Shown: positions 15,747 through 25,134 of the stretch, piece after piece | How the letters are laid out: the number at the start of each line of letters is the position of its first letter | Position numbering within the stretch: position 1 is the first letter of the stretch | Translations under genes and position numbers: made by a program | The notes under the pieces: model-generated | What the model was told of the DNA's origin: nothing | The model's input: only the letters and a program-made list of their open reading frames with translations | Database searches by the model: none | Assembly (NCBI RefSeq): GCF_024298965.1 | Contig: NZ_CP085193.1 | Coordinates: forward strand, 4,216,001-4,280,000 | Direction of reading: 5' to 3' | DNA length: 64,000 nt | Source: Streptomyces rapamycinicus NRRL 5491 | GTDB taxonomy: Bacteria; Actinomycetota; Actinomycetes; Streptomycetales; Streptomycetaceae

Positions 15747-18700
15747 ATGCGACCAGGGGACGGATGGGACCGCGCAGTGCGGGGCTACGACCGCTACGAG
15801 CCTGACGATCAGCTCTCGAAGTTCGAGGCCGAGATGGAGCGGCTGAAGACCGAGCGGGAGAAGGCCGTCCAGCACGCCGACGACCTCGGCTACCAAGTCG
15901 AGGTGCTGCGCGCCAAGCTGCATGAGGCGCGCCGTAATCTGGCGGCCCGCCCCGCCTACGACAGCGCCAACGCGGGCTACCAGGCAGAGCAGTTGCTGCG
16001 GGACGCGCAGCTCCAGGCGGACCAGCTGCGCGCCAACGCCGAGCGGGAGCTGCGCGAGACCCGCGCCCAGACCCAGCGGCTGCTCCAGGAGCAGGCCGAG
16101 CGGCAGTCCCGGCTCGAGGCCGAGCTGCACGCCGAGGCCGTGGCCCGGCGCCAGCGGCTGGACCAGGAGCTGGCCGAGCGCCGCGCCACCGTCGAGTCCC
16201 ACGTCAACGAGAACGTGGCCTGGGCCGAACAGCTGCGGGCCCGTACCGAGGCGCAGGCCCGCCGGCTGATGGACGAGTCCCGGACGGAGGCCGAGCAGGC
16301 CCTGGCCGAGGCCCGCGCCGAGGCCCAGCGGATGACCGAACAGGCGCGCCAGCGGCTGGGGTCGGAGGCGGAGGCCGCCCGCGCCGAGGCCGAGGCGATC
16401 CTGCGCCGGGCCCGTACCGACGCCGAGCGGCTGCTGACCAACGCCGGCACCCAGGCCCAGGAGGCCACCGACCACGCCGAGCAGCTGCGCACCTCCACCG
16501 CCAGCGAGGCGGACCAGGCCCGCCGTGCCGCGGCCGAGCAGACCCGTGCCGCCGAGCAGCGGATGCACGAGGCCGAGCAGGCGCTGCGGGAGGCGCGCAG
16601 CGAGGCCGAGAAGGTGGTCGCCGAGGCCAAGGACGCGTCGGCCAAGCGGCTCGCGGCCGCCGAGTCGGACAACGAGCAGCGCACCCGTACCGCCAAGGCG
16701 GAGGTCGCCCGGCTGGTCGGCGAGGCCACCAAGGAGGCCGAGCGGCTGCGGGCCGAGGCCGAGCAGCTGCGGGACGACGCCCGCGCCGAGGCCGAGCGGA
16801 TGGTCGCCGAGGCGGGCGACGACGCCCGGGCCAGGGCCGCCGAGGACTCCGCGGCCCAGCTGGCCAAGGCGGCCCGGAGCGCCGAGGAGGTGCTGACCCG
16901 CGCCTCGGAGAAGGCGCAGTCCACCACCAAGGCGGCCACCGACGAGGCGGAGCGGATCCGGCGCGAGGCCGAGGAAGAGGCCGACCGGCTGCGGTCCGAG
17001 GCGCACGACACCGCCGAGCAGCTCAAGGGCACGGCCAAGGACGACACCAAGGAGTACCGCGCCAAGACGGTCGAGCTGCAGGAGGAGGCCCGTCGGCTGC
17101 GCGGCGAGGCCGAGCAGCTGAAGTCGGAGGCCGCCGCCGAGGGCGAGCGGGTCCGCGCCGAGGCGCGCCGGGAGGCCGTCCAGCAGATCGAGGAGGCGGC
17201 CAGTACCGCCGAGGACCTGCTGACCAAGGCCAAGGCCGACGCGGAGGAGACCCGCTCCGGCGCCACCGCCGAGAGCGAGCGGGTGCGCACCGAGGCCATC
17301 GAGCGGGCCAACGCGCTGCGCAGGCAGGCCGATGAGCTGCTGAAGCGGGCGCGTGGCGAGGCCGAGGAGCTGGTGACCTCGGCCGAGGAGCAGGCCGAGC
17401 GGGTCAAGTCGGAGGCGGCCACCGCCGCCGAGGAGCTGCGCGAGGAGGCCGAGCGGGCCGCCGAGGACCGCCGCGCCGAGGCCGAGGGCGAGCTCAACCG
17501 GCTGCACCAGGAGGCCGAGCAGCGGCTCTCCTCCGCCGACCAGGCGCTGCGGGACGCCCGCGAAGAGGCGGAGCGGCTGCGCAAGGAGACCGGCGAGGAG
17601 ATCGAGCGGCAGCGGACCGAGTCCGCCGAACGGCTGAACGCGCTGCGCCAGCAGGCGGAGGACGAGGCCGCCCGGCTGCGCGACGAGGCCGCCGCGGACG
17701 CGTCGAACGCGCGCGCCGAGGGCGAGTCGGTGGCCGTACGGCTGCGCGGCGAGGCCGCCGCCGAGGCCGAGCGGCTGCGCTCGGAGGCCCAGGAGACGGC
17801 CGACCGGGTGCGCGCGGAGGCGGCGAGCGCCGCCGAGCGGATCGGCACCGAGGCCGCGGAGGCCCTGGCCGCCGCCCAGGAGGAGGCGGCCCGCCGCCGC
17901 CGCGAGGCCGAGGAACTGCTCGCCGACGCCCGCGAGGAGGCGCAGGCGGAGCGTACGGCGGCGCGGGAGCAGAGCGAGGAGCTGCTGGCGGCCGCCCGGA
18001 ACCGGGTCTCCGAGGCGCAGGCCGAGGCGCAGCGGCTGGTCGAGGAGGCGGAGCGGCGCTCGGCCGACCTGGTCGCCACCGCCGAGCAGACCGCCCAGCA
18101 GGTGCGGGACTCGGTCGCCGGGCTGCACGAGCAGGCCGATCAGGAGATCACCGCGCTGCGCAGCGCCGCGGAGCACGCCGCGGAACGGGTCCGCGACGAG
18201 GCGCAGGCCGAGGCCGACCGGGTCCGCGCGGACGCCTACGCGGAGCGGGAGCGCGCCTCGCAGGACGCCACCCGGGTGCGGCGGGAGGCCACGGAGGAGT
18301 CCGACGCCGCCAAGTCGCTCGCGGAGCGCACGGTCGCGGAGGCGATCGCCGAGTCGGAGCGGCTGACCGAGCAGGCCCGCGAGGAGGCGAACAGGCGCCG
18401 CGCCGATGCCGCCGAGCAGGCGGACCGGCTGGTCACCGAGGCCGGCCACGAGGCCGAACGGCTGCGCGCCGAGGCCAACGAGACGCTCGACGAGGCGCGC
18501 CGCTCGGCCAACAAGTCCCGTGCCGAGGCCGCCGAGCAGGCCGATACGCTCATCAGCGGCGCCACCGAGGAGGCCCAGCGGCTGGTCTCGGAGGCCACCA
18601 CACGGGCACAGGCGCTGCGTACGGAGGCGTCCGACGCGCGGGCGACCGCGGAGCAGGACGCGGCCCGCACCCGGGCCCAGGCCCGCGGAGACGCCAACAG

Positions 18701-19775
18701 CATCCGCTCGGAGGCGGCCGAGCAGGCGGACCGCCTGGTCGCCGAGGCCCGGAACGAGGCCGACCGGCTGCACGCGGAGGCGAGCGGCGAGGCGGAGCGG
18801 CTGCGCGGCGAGGCCGCGGAGACCGTCGGTTCGGCGCAGCAGCACGCGGCGCGCACCCGCGCCGAGGCCGAGCGGGTCGCGACCGAGGCGGCGGCCGAGG
18901 CGGAGCGGATCCGCAACGAGGCGCAGGCCGAGGCGGACCGGCTGGTCGACCGGGCGCGCGAGGACGCCAACAAGCGGCGTTCGGACGCCGCCGAGCAGGC
19001 CGACCGGCTGATCACCGAGTCCTCGGCGGAGGCCGAGCGGCTCACCTCCGAGGCGCAGGAGGCCGCGCTGCGCGCGGCGACCGCGGCCGAGGAGCAGGCG
19101 GACACCATGGTGGGCGTGGCCCGCCATGAGGCGGAGCGGCTGGTCTCCGAGGCCACGGCCGAGTCCAACGCCATGGTGGAGAAGGCCCGTACGGACTCCG
19201 ACACCATGCTGGGCGAGGCCCGGGGCGACGCCACGGCCATCCGGGAGCGCGCCGAGGAGCTGCGCACCCGTACCGAGGCCGAGGTCGAGGAGTTGCACGA
19301 GCGGGCCCGCCGGGAGTCCGCGGAGCAGATGAAGGCCACCGGCGAGCGGGTCGACAAGCTGGTCGCGGCGGCCACCGCGCAGCTGATGAAGGCCGAGGAG
19401 AAGGCCAAGTCGCTGGTCGCGGAGGCGGAGAGCGAAGCGAGCCGGGTGCGGATCGCGGCGGTGAAGAAGGCCGAGGGTCTGCTGAAGGAGGCCGAGCAGA
19501 AGAAGACCGAGGCCGAACGGGAGGCGGACCGGCTCCGGACCCAGGCCACGGACGAGGCACAGCAGATCGTGGACGAGGGCAAGCGCGAACTGGAATTGCT
19601 CAAGCGCCGCCGCGAGGACATCAACGCGGAGATCTCCCGTGTCCAGGACGTCCTCGAGGCGTTGGAATCCTTCGAGACCCCCGCGTCGGGTGGCGCGGGC
19701 GGCAAGGAGAACGGCCAAGTCAAGACAGCGGCGGGTGCGGGTGCGACGAGGAGTGGAAAGCGGTCGGAGGGGTAA
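15747..19775 (+). CDS. scy: Scy, giant coiled-coil polarity scaffold
   Basis: This 1342-residue protein is almost entirely coiled coil from about residue 20 to 1310, rich in Ala, Glu and Arg, with repeated EAERL/AEAxR units and few hydrophobic heptad residues. Scy (about 1326 residues in S. coelicolor) organises tip-focused assemblies with DivIVA and FilP and sets the number of hyphal tips. The N-terminus carries the RGYDRYEPDDQLSKFEAEME segment typical of the family and similar to the FilP start. ATG 15747 is used; GTG 15777, at that conserved segment, is a strong alternative because GGAGG lies 20 nt from the ATG. The 246-nt upstream space holds the mce terminator. filP follows. Confidence 0.93.
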   Translation: MRPGDGWDRAVRGYDRYEPDDQLSKFEAEMERLKTEREKAVQHADDLGYQVEVLRAKLHEARRNLAARPAYDSANAGYQAEQLLRDAQLQADQLRANAERELRETRAQTQRLLQEQAERQSRLEAELHAEAVARRQRLDQELAERRATVESHVNENVAWAEQLRARTEAQARRLMDESRTEAEQALAEARAEAQRMTEQARQRLGSEAEAARAEAEAILRRARTDAERLLTNAGTQAQEATDHAEQLRTSTASEADQARRAAAEQTRAAEQRMHEAEQALREARSEAEKVVAEAKDASAKRLAAAESDNEQRTRTAKAEVARLVGEATKEAERLRAEAEQLRDDARAEAERMVAEAGDDARARAAEDSAAQLAKAARSAEEVLTRASEKAQSTTKAATDEAERIRREAEEEADRLRSEAHDTAEQLKGTAKDDTKEYRAKTVELQEEARRLRGEAEQLKSEAAAEGERVRAEARREAVQQIEEAASTAEDLLTKAKADAEETRSGATAESERVRTEAIERANALRRQADELLKRARGEAEELVTSAEEQAERVKSEAATAAEELREEAERAAEDRRAEAEGELNRLHQEAEQRLSSADQALRDAREEAERLRKETGEEIERQRTESAERLNALRQQAEDEAARLRDEAAADASNARAEGESVAVRLRGEAAAEAERLRSEAQETADRVRAEAASAAERIGTEAAEALAAAQEEAARRRREAEELLADAREEAQAERTAAREQSEELLAAARNRVSEAQAEAQRLVEEAERRSADLVATAEQTAQQVRDSVAGLHEQADQEITALRSAAEHAAERVRDEAQAEADRVRADAYAERERASQDATRVRREATEESDAAKSLAERTVAEAIAESERLTEQAREEANRRRADAAEQADRLVTEAGHEAERLRAEANETLDEARRSANKSRAEAAEQADTLISGATEEAQRLVSEATTRAQALRTEASDARATAEQDAARTRAQARGDANSIRSEAAEQADRLVAEARNEADRLHAEASGEAERLRGEAAETVGSAQQHAARTRAEAERVATEAAAEAERIRNEAQAEADRLVDRAREDANKRRSDAAEQADRLITESSAEAERLTSEAQEAALRAATAAEEQADTMVGVARHEAERLVSEATAESNAMVEKARTDSDTMLGEARGDATAIRERAEELRTRTEAEVEELHERARRESAEQMKATGERVDKLVAAATAQLMKAEEKAKSLVAEAESEASRVRIAAVKKAEGLLKEAEQKKTEAEREADRLRTQATDEAQQIVDEGKRELELLKRRREDINAEISRVQDVLEALESFETPASGGAGGKENGQVKTAAGAGATRSGKRSEG

Positions 19776-19815
19776 CCGTATCCGGGGGGACGAGTCTCAG
19801 CTGTGCCTATCGAGG

Positions 19816-19859
19816 TTTCGCTTAAGTCTCGCGTCGGTTTCGCGTAAGTCTCGCGTCAG
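19816..19859. repeat. 22-bp tandem repeat between scy and filP
   Basis: Two copies start TTTCGCTTAAGTCTCGCGTC (19816) and TTTCGCGTAAGTCTCGCGTC (19838), with a 22-bp period and two differences over 22 nt. They lie 41 nt after the scy stop and about 175 nt before the filP start, in a patch less G/C-rich than the flanks. They may be an activator or repressor site for filP. Confidence 0.7.
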
Positions 19860-20034
19860 GCTGCGTCCATCACGGCATGTCCGTATCATCCCGACGAGTG
19901 ACGAGGTCTCCGTCTTACTGCCACTCAAAAGGCTGGAGATTCAGCAGATCAAACAGACGTTGACTCGATGACACGCCGTTCGGCCCCCTAGGATTCCCTC
20001 TATCACCTCACCGGTCTCTTTCGACAGGAACCCC

Positions 20035-20973
20035 ATGAGCGACACTTCCTCCCCCTTCGGCTTCGAGCTCGTGCGGCGTGGGTACGACCGCGGTCAGGTG
20101 GACGACCGCATTTCCAAGCTCGTCGCCGATCGTGACAGTGCACTGGCCCGTATCACCTCTCTGGAAAAGCGCATCGAGGAGCTGCACCTCGAGACGCAGA
20201 ACGCTCAGGCCCAGATCAACGATTCGGAGCCGTCCTACGCGGGGCTCGGCGCCCGGGTCGAGAAGATCCTCCGTCTCGCCGAGGAAGAGGCGAAGGATCT
20301 GCGCGAGGAGGCTCGGCGCGCCGCCGAACAGCACCGTGAGCTGGCCGAGTCGGCCGCCCAGCAGGTCCGCAACGACGCCGAGTCGTTCGCCGCCGACCGC
20401 AAGTCCAAGGCCGAGGACGAGGGCGCGCGGATCGTCGAGAAGGCGAAGGGCGAGGCGGCCACGCTGCGCCAGGAGGCGCAGAAGGACGCCCAGTCCAAGC
20501 GCGAGGAGGCGGACTCCCTCTTCGAGGAGACCCGCGCCAAGGCCGCGCAGGCCGCAGCCGACTTCGAGACCAACCTCGCCAAGCGCCGCGAGCAGTCCGA
20601 GCGCGACCTGGCCTCGCGTCAGGCCAAGGCCGAGAAGCGGCTCGCGGAGATCGAGCACCGCGCCGAGCAGCTGCGCCTGGAGGCCGAGAAGCTGCGCACC
20701 GACGCCGAGCGCCGCGCCCGCCAGACGGTGGAGACCGCACAGCGCCAGGCCGAGGACATCGTGGCCGACGCCAACGCCAAGGCGGACCGCATCCGCAGCG
20801 AATCCGAGCGCGAGCTCGCGGCCCTCACCAACCGCCGCGACAGCATCAACGCCCAGCTGACCAACGTCCGCGAGATGCTGGCCACGCTGACCGGCGCGGC
20901 GGTGGCCGCGGCCGGTGCCCCGGGCGAGGACGAGGCGGCCACCCGCGGCGTCCCGGCCCAGCAGTCCCGGTGA
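20035..20973 (+). CDS. filP: FilP, intermediate filament-like coiled-coil protein
   Basis: This 312-residue protein has a short globular head (FGFELVRRGYDRGQVDDRIS, like Scy and DivIVA-type starts), a short coiled coil (about 28-60), a linker, then a long coiled coil (about 75-285). FilP forms cytoskeletal networks that give hyphae rigidity, gathers at tips and binds DivIVA. AGGAA lies 5 nt before the ATG. It sits downstream of scy with a 259-nt gap that holds a tandem repeat and probably its own promoter. Confidence 0.94.
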   Translation: MSDTSSPFGFELVRRGYDRGQVDDRISKLVADRDSALARITSLEKRIEELHLETQNAQAQINDSEPSYAGLGARVEKILRLAEEEAKDLREEARRAAEQHRELAESAAQQVRNDAESFAADRKSKAEDEGARIVEKAKGEAATLRQEAQKDAQSKREEADSLFEETRAKAAQAAADFETNLAKRREQSERDLASRQAKAEKRLAEIEHRAEQLRLEAEKLRTDAERRARQTVETAQRQAEDIVADANAKADRIRSESERELAALTNRRDSINAQLTNVREMLATLTGAAVAAAGAPGEDEAATRGVPAQQSR

Positions 20974-20998
20974 CCCTCGGTCACACCGGAGCGCCCGA

Positions 20999-21028
20999 TG
21001 CCCCGCGCCGCCCAAGCGGCGCGGGGCA
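20999..21028 (+). terminator. filP terminator
   Basis: TGCCCCGCGCCGC (20999-21011) pairs perfectly with GCGGCGCGGGGCA (21016-21028) around CCAA, 25 nt after the filP stop. It is a 13-bp stem with a tight loop. Confidence 0.85.
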
Positions 21029-21375
21029 CGCGCATGTTATGGGCAACGATCGCCTTCCCGGCCAGGCCGGCCACGGCATTGCGGCCGCGCCCCGACGCGA
21101 GCGGATCCCGGCCCCCGCCGCATGAAGCCGCGCCCGGGGCGGGCCCCAAACCCCAGCCCTCGGGCCTTGAGCCGCGTTGAGGAACAATCCAGCCCCTCCT
21201 GGAGAACAACCCAGCCCCTCCGGCGATTGAGGAGCGGGGGTCCGGGGGCGGAGCCCCCCCACGCGCCGGAGCGGGGGCACCGACAAACCCAACCCGCACC
21301 GACGATTGCGGAGCCCCCGGCGGGCCGGGCGGGGCCCGGTTTCGAGGAGGGGCGGGGTGGGGGAGGCAACCCCCC
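21029..21375. repeat. Degenerate GC-rich intergenic repeats
   Basis: This gene-free stretch between filP and the next gene contains partial copies of the CAGCCCCTCC(GGCGATTGAGGAG) repeat family: 21190-21200 (truncated), 21220-21239 (with GGCGATTGAGGAGCGGGGG) and a decayed one near 21299. Each is followed by a GGGGGCGGAGCCCCC-type hairpin. They are the same family as the arrays at 27.7 and 49.7 kb. Confidence 0.7.
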
Positions 21376-22311
21376 GTGACCGACCGCACCCTGAAAACCC
21401 TCGGCTTCGCCGACGTCCCCGCCCAACAACCCCTCACCTACCCCGGCCGCCCCATCACCCACCCCACCCTCCTCACCACCGGCGAACTCTGGGACCTCAC
21501 CCCCACCCCGGGCCACCGCCTCGGCACCTGGACGGTCAACCCACGCCCCGACAGCAGCGAAGCGCACGAAGAGCCACTGGACGCCGTCCTCACCCAGCTG
21601 GGCCACCCCCCAACCTCCCACCGCCACCCCGTCATCGCGGTCGGCTCCAACGCCTCCCCCGCCCAGCTCCACCACAAGCTGTCCCGCCCCGGCCACCCGG
21701 CCACCGTCCCCATGGTCCCGGTCGACGTACACGGCATCGCGGTCGGCTGCTCGGCCCACATCGGCCGGTACGGCTACGTGGCCTCCGCCCCGTACACGGC
21801 ACCGGCCGCCCGCACCCCGCTCGTCATCGGCTGGCTGGACACCGAGCAGCTGGCGGCCGTGGATGCCACCGAGTACCCCAACTACCGCCGTGTCCTGCTG
21901 CCCGGCAGCCAGTACCCGATGGTCATGCCGTCCGGCGAGCGGCTCGGCGGCGCGTACCTCTACGTCGGCGAGCGCGGAGTGCTGATGTCCCCGGACGGCA
22001 CCGAGCGCCCCCTCCCCGGCGGCGGCGACCAGAGCGCCCTGCTCGCCCGCCTGCTCGCGGGCTCACCGCGGCTGCGCGCACTCCTCGGCCCGGACCCCCG
22101 CGCCTGGGTCACCCGCGCGGGCGGCGACCCGGCCGTACGCAGAACCGGCACCCGGATCTTCCAGGAGGAGGGCTGGGCGCTGCCGCAGCCCGATCTGCTC
22201 CGCTGCCCGGAGGACGAGCGACCCGGCGGCCCCGGAGGGCCCGGCGGCCCCAGCGACCCCGGAGGGCCCGGCGGCCCAAAGAGTTACGATGCGCTCTCAT
22301 CTCCCGAGTAA
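21376..22311 (+). CDS. Uncharacterised protein, gamma-glutamylcyclotransferase-like
   Basis: This is a 311-residue protein. A segment VIAVGSNASPAQLHHKL (about residues 86-102) resembles the YGSN substrate loop of the gamma-glutamylcyclotransferase superfamily, and a following GWLDTEQLAAVDATEYPNY fits the later part of that fold. The C-terminal 30 residues are a collagen-like GGPGGP run. GGGAGG lies about 9 nt before GTG 21376. No signal peptide is seen. The function is unknown. The gene lies upstream of an ABC exporter on the same strand but 81 bp away, so co-transcription is uncertain. Confidence 0.65.
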   Translation: MTDRTLKTLGFADVPAQQPLTYPGRPITHPTLLTTGELWDLTPTPGHRLGTWTVNPRPDSSEAHEEPLDAVLTQLGHPPTSHRHPVIAVGSNASPAQLHHKLSRPGHPATVPMVPVDVHGIAVGCSAHIGRYGYVASAPYTAPAARTPLVIGWLDTEQLAAVDATEYPNYRRVLLPGSQYPMVMPSGERLGGAYLYVGERGVLMSPDGTERPLPGGGDQSALLARLLAGSPRLRALLGPDPRAWVTRAGGDPAVRRTGTRIFQEEGWALPQPDLLRCPEDERPGGPGGPGGPSDPGGPGGPKSYDALSSPE

Positions 22312-22392
22312 CGGGAACCGTCCGCGCGCCGTTAGGCTCCTAAGCCTCATCGGGGGCGAGCACGCCCGACCCATGCTCATGAGGGGCGGAGA

Positions 22393-23628
22393 ATGATCGA
22401 GGCAGTCGGTCTGACGAAGCGCTATGGCGCCAAGACGGCCGTGTACAACCTGTCCTTCCAGGTGAGGCCCGGTGCCGTCACCGGCTTTCTCGGACCCAAC
22501 GGGTCGGGCAAGTCCACCACCATGCGGATGATCCTGGGCCTCGACGAGCCCACCGCCGGCCATGTCACGGTCGGCGGCTACCCATTCCGCAAACTCCCCA
22601 ACGCCCCCCGCCAGGTGGGCGCGCTGCTCGACGCCAAGGCGGTGCACGGCGGCCGCAGCGCCCGCCAGCACCTGCTCTGCCTGGCCCAGCTGTCCGGCAT
22701 CCCGGCCCGCCGGGTGGACGAGGTGCTGGGCGTGGTGGGGCTCCAGAACGTGGCGCGCAAGCGCTCCAAGGGCTTCTCGCTCGGTATGGGCCAGCGGCTG
22801 GGCATCGCGGCCGCCCTCCTCGGCGACCCGCAGGTGCTGCTCTTCGACGAGCCGGTCAACGGCCTGGACCCCGAGGGCATCCTCTGGGTCCGCAACTTCA
22901 TGAAGCAGCTGGCCTCCGAGGGCCGCACCGTCTTCGTCTCCAGCCATCTGATGAGTGAGATGGCGCTCACCGCCGATCAGCTGATCGTGATCGGGCGCGG
23001 GCAGCTGCTCGCCGATATGAGCGTCAGGGACTTCATCTCCTACAACTCGGCGGACTTCGCTCGCGTCCGCACCCCCGAAGGCGACCCGGGGCAGCGCGAG
23101 AAGCTGACCGCCGCGCTGAGCGAGGCGGGCGGCCAGGTGCTGCCGGAGCAGGACGGCGCGCTGCGGGTGACCGGGCTGCCGCTGCCGCGCATCAGCGATC
23201 TGGCGCATGGGGCGGACGTACGGCTGTGGGAGCTCTCCCCGCACCAGGCGTCGCTGGAAGAGGCGTACATGCGGATGACGCAGGGCGCGGTGGACTACCG
23301 CTCGACCATCGACGAGCGCGCCGCCCTGCAGCAGCAGATGCCGGGCGCGGTGCCGCAGGGCGGGCCGTACGGCCATGCGCCGGGCGCTCCGGCACAGCAG
23401 ACGGGCTTTACGCCGGGGACCGTACTGCCGGGCTACGCCGAACCCCCGGCCCCGCCGCAGCAGGGCGCCCCGCACACCCCGGGCGCCCCCATGCCCACCG
23501 CACCGGCGGCCCCGTCCGCAGCTCCCGCCGCCCCCGCGATGCCGCCCACCGCTCCCCCGGCTCAGCCGCCCGCGGCGCCGTCCGCCCCCGCCGATCTGAC
23601 CAAGAGCAACACCGAGGACGCCCGATGA
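22393..23628 (+). CDS. ABC-2 exporter ATPase with Pro/Ala/Gln-rich tail
   Basis: This 411-residue protein has a nucleotide-binding domain at residues 1-240, with Walker A GPNGSGKST (about 36-44), the signature FSLGMGQRLGIA, and Walker B LLFDEPVNGLD. A long low-complexity tail of about 115 residues, rich in Pro, Ala, Gln and Gly, follows residue 295. GGGGCGGAG precedes the ATG. The 3' end overlaps the permease ATG (ATGA), so the two are coupled. The substrate is unknown. The Streptomyces family is often named for antibiotic or bacitracin-type export. Confidence 0.92.
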   Translation: MIEAVGLTKRYGAKTAVYNLSFQVRPGAVTGFLGPNGSGKSTTMRMILGLDEPTAGHVTVGGYPFRKLPNAPRQVGALLDAKAVHGGRSARQHLLCLAQLSGIPARRVDEVLGVVGLQNVARKRSKGFSLGMGQRLGIAAALLGDPQVLLFDEPVNGLDPEGILWVRNFMKQLASEGRTVFVSSHLMSEMALTADQLIVIGRGQLLADMSVRDFISYNSADFARVRTPEGDPGQREKLTAALSEAGGQVLPEQDGALRVTGLPLPRISDLAHGADVRLWELSPHQASLEEAYMRMTQGAVDYRSTIDERAALQQQMPGAVPQGGPYGHAPGAPAQQTGFTPGTVLPGYAEPPAPPQQGAPHTPGAPMPTAPAAPSAAPAAPAMPPTAPPAQPPAAPSAPADLTKSNTEDAR

Positions 23629-24569
23629 CGACCCCGTACCAGCAGCAGTACCAGGCGCCCGTCCCCCCGCAGGGTCCTCCGCAGATGCCGCCGCAAGGCC
23701 CTCCGCAGATGCCGCCGCAGGCGGCCCCGCACCAGCCGGTGCCCTCCGGGCCTCCGTCGCAGCCGTACGCCGGTGTCGGCCCGTACACCTCGCCGATCCC
23801 GGTCCGCCAGACCCACCTCGGCAATGCGCTCGCCTCCGAGTGGACCAAGATCAAGTCGGTGCGCTCCACGATCTGGACGCTGGGCGTGATGGTCGCACTG
23901 GTGGCCGGGATCGGACTGCTGGTGTCGGCGAGCACCAGCGACAGCGACTACGAGACCGTCCCCACCACTCTCCCCGGGTTCTTCGGCACCCTGCTCGGCC
24001 AGCTGTGCATCGTCACCCTCGGGGTGCTCGTGGTCACCTCCGAGTACGGCACCGGGATGATCCGGACCACCCTCACCGCCTCCCCGCAGCGCTCCCGGGT
24101 GCTCACCGCCAAGGCGCTGGTGTTCTTCACCCTCTCCTTCACCACCACGACCATCGCGCTCGTGCTGGTGGCCCTCGCCAGCACCGGGATGCACGGCGGT
24201 GCGGGCGTCCAGGAGCCGACGAGTGACCAGTTCCTCGGGGCGACGGTCGGCGCCGGGCTCTATGTGTCGCTGCTGGGGCTGCTCTCGCTGGCCGTCGGCT
24301 CCATGCTGCGGCACTCCGCGGGCGCCATCACCACGATGCTCGGTGTGGTACTGCTCCCGGCCATCCTCCCCGCGTTCCTGATGATGTCGGACAGCCTCCG
24401 CGATCTGGGGGAGAAGATGCAGGAGTACTCCTCGCCCCAGTCGCTGGCCGCCCTCTTCCGGCTCGACGAGAGCCTGAACAGCGGCTGGCCCCAGCTGTGG
24501 GCGCTGGCCGGAGTCACGGCGGGGGCGATGATCGCCGCCTATGTGCTGCTGGAGAAGCGCGACGTGTAG
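23625..24569 (+). CDS. ABC-2 type permease with Pro/Gln-rich N-terminus
   Basis: This 314-residue protein begins with about 60 residues rich in Pro and Gln (repeated PPQGPPQMPPQ), then six predicted membrane helices starting at TIWTLGVMVALVAGIGLLV (about residue 85). It also has the ABC-2 features of a large first extracellular loop and a STSEYGTGMIRTTL-like coupling segment. It is the membrane partner of the overlapping ATPase. The low-complexity tails of both proteins would lie on the cytoplasmic face. Confidence 0.9.
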   Translation: MTTPYQQQYQAPVPPQGPPQMPPQGPPQMPPQAAPHQPVPSGPPSQPYAGVGPYTSPIPVRQTHLGNALASEWTKIKSVRSTIWTLGVMVALVAGIGLLVSASTSDSDYETVPTTLPGFFGTLLGQLCIVTLGVLVVTSEYGTGMIRTTLTASPQRSRVLTAKALVFFTLSFTTTTIALVLVALASTGMHGGAGVQEPTSDQFLGATVGAGLYVSLLGLLSLAVGSMLRHSAGAITTMLGVVLLPAILPAFLMMSDSLRDLGEKMQEYSSPQSLAALFRLDESLNSGWPQLWALAGVTAGAMIAAYVLLEKRDV

Positions 24570-24607
24570 GGCTTACGGGACCCGAGCCGGGCAAGACCGC
24601 GCCCGGG

Positions 24608-24925
24608 TCAGTGTCGCGGCGCGTTACGGGACCGCTGGAGCTTCGCGCTCCGGCGGTCCCGCGCGTTCCAGCACGCCTTGTGCCAGTGGCGCCGGTCGTC
24701 CGCGCCCATGTGCTGCTGCCAGGCGACCACATGCGCCACCCCCGGCGGAATCTCCTGGTCGCAGCCCGGGCAGCGGTAGTGCTTGGCGGCCGCCCCGCCG
24801 CCGACCTGCCGGACCACCCACTCCTCCCCCTGCCAGGTCTCCATGCGGTCGAGGCCATAGCGGCTCGTACTCTCGTGGCCGACGGGCGTTTCGCCGCCTC
24901 GCGGGCGGTTTCGGCGTGGAGACAC
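24608..24925 (-). CDS. Small Cys/His protein, possible zinc ribbon
   Basis: This 105-residue basic protein has a CPGC pair (about residues 52-55), then HVVAWQQHM, HWHKACW and an Arg-rich tail. The spacing of Cys-x2-Cys, His-x(n)-His and a last His/Cys suggests a zinc site like that of HNH or zinc-ribbon proteins. Streptomyces homologues are often labelled ATP/GTP-binding protein without evidence. A GTG start at 24925 is used. It is convergent with the ABC permease. A hairpin (24628-24660; GGGACCGC pairing with GCGGTCCC) lies inside its 3' coding end and could end transcription of the permease gene. Confidence 0.65.
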   Translation of the reverse strand: MSPRRNRPRGGETPVGHESTSRYGLDRMETWQGEEWVVRQVGGGAAAKHYRCPGCDQEIPPGVAHVVAWQQHMGADDRRHWHKACWNARDRRSAKLQRSRNAPRH

Positions 24926-25134
24926 GGGGCACCTCGGCAGAGCTGGGAGCTAACGGGCTGTGACCAGCGTACGCGCTACGGTCACCCTCCGGGAAAGCCG
25001 TCATCCACACCTGTCCTCTGATCATCATGAAAACTTCATGCCTGGCCGTGCCCTTGGCACGTGTCAGGCGTTAATGCCTATGAGGGGGGATGCCCGCGCC
25101 GGCACTTCAGCCGCGACAAGGAGGCAGTTTCACA

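Noticed and set aside
15729..19718. Open reading frame of about 1329 codons antisense to scy
   Set aside because: It mirrors the GAG-GCC-type codon use of scy, has a Leu/Gly/Arg-only composition, no ribosome-binding site and no domain.
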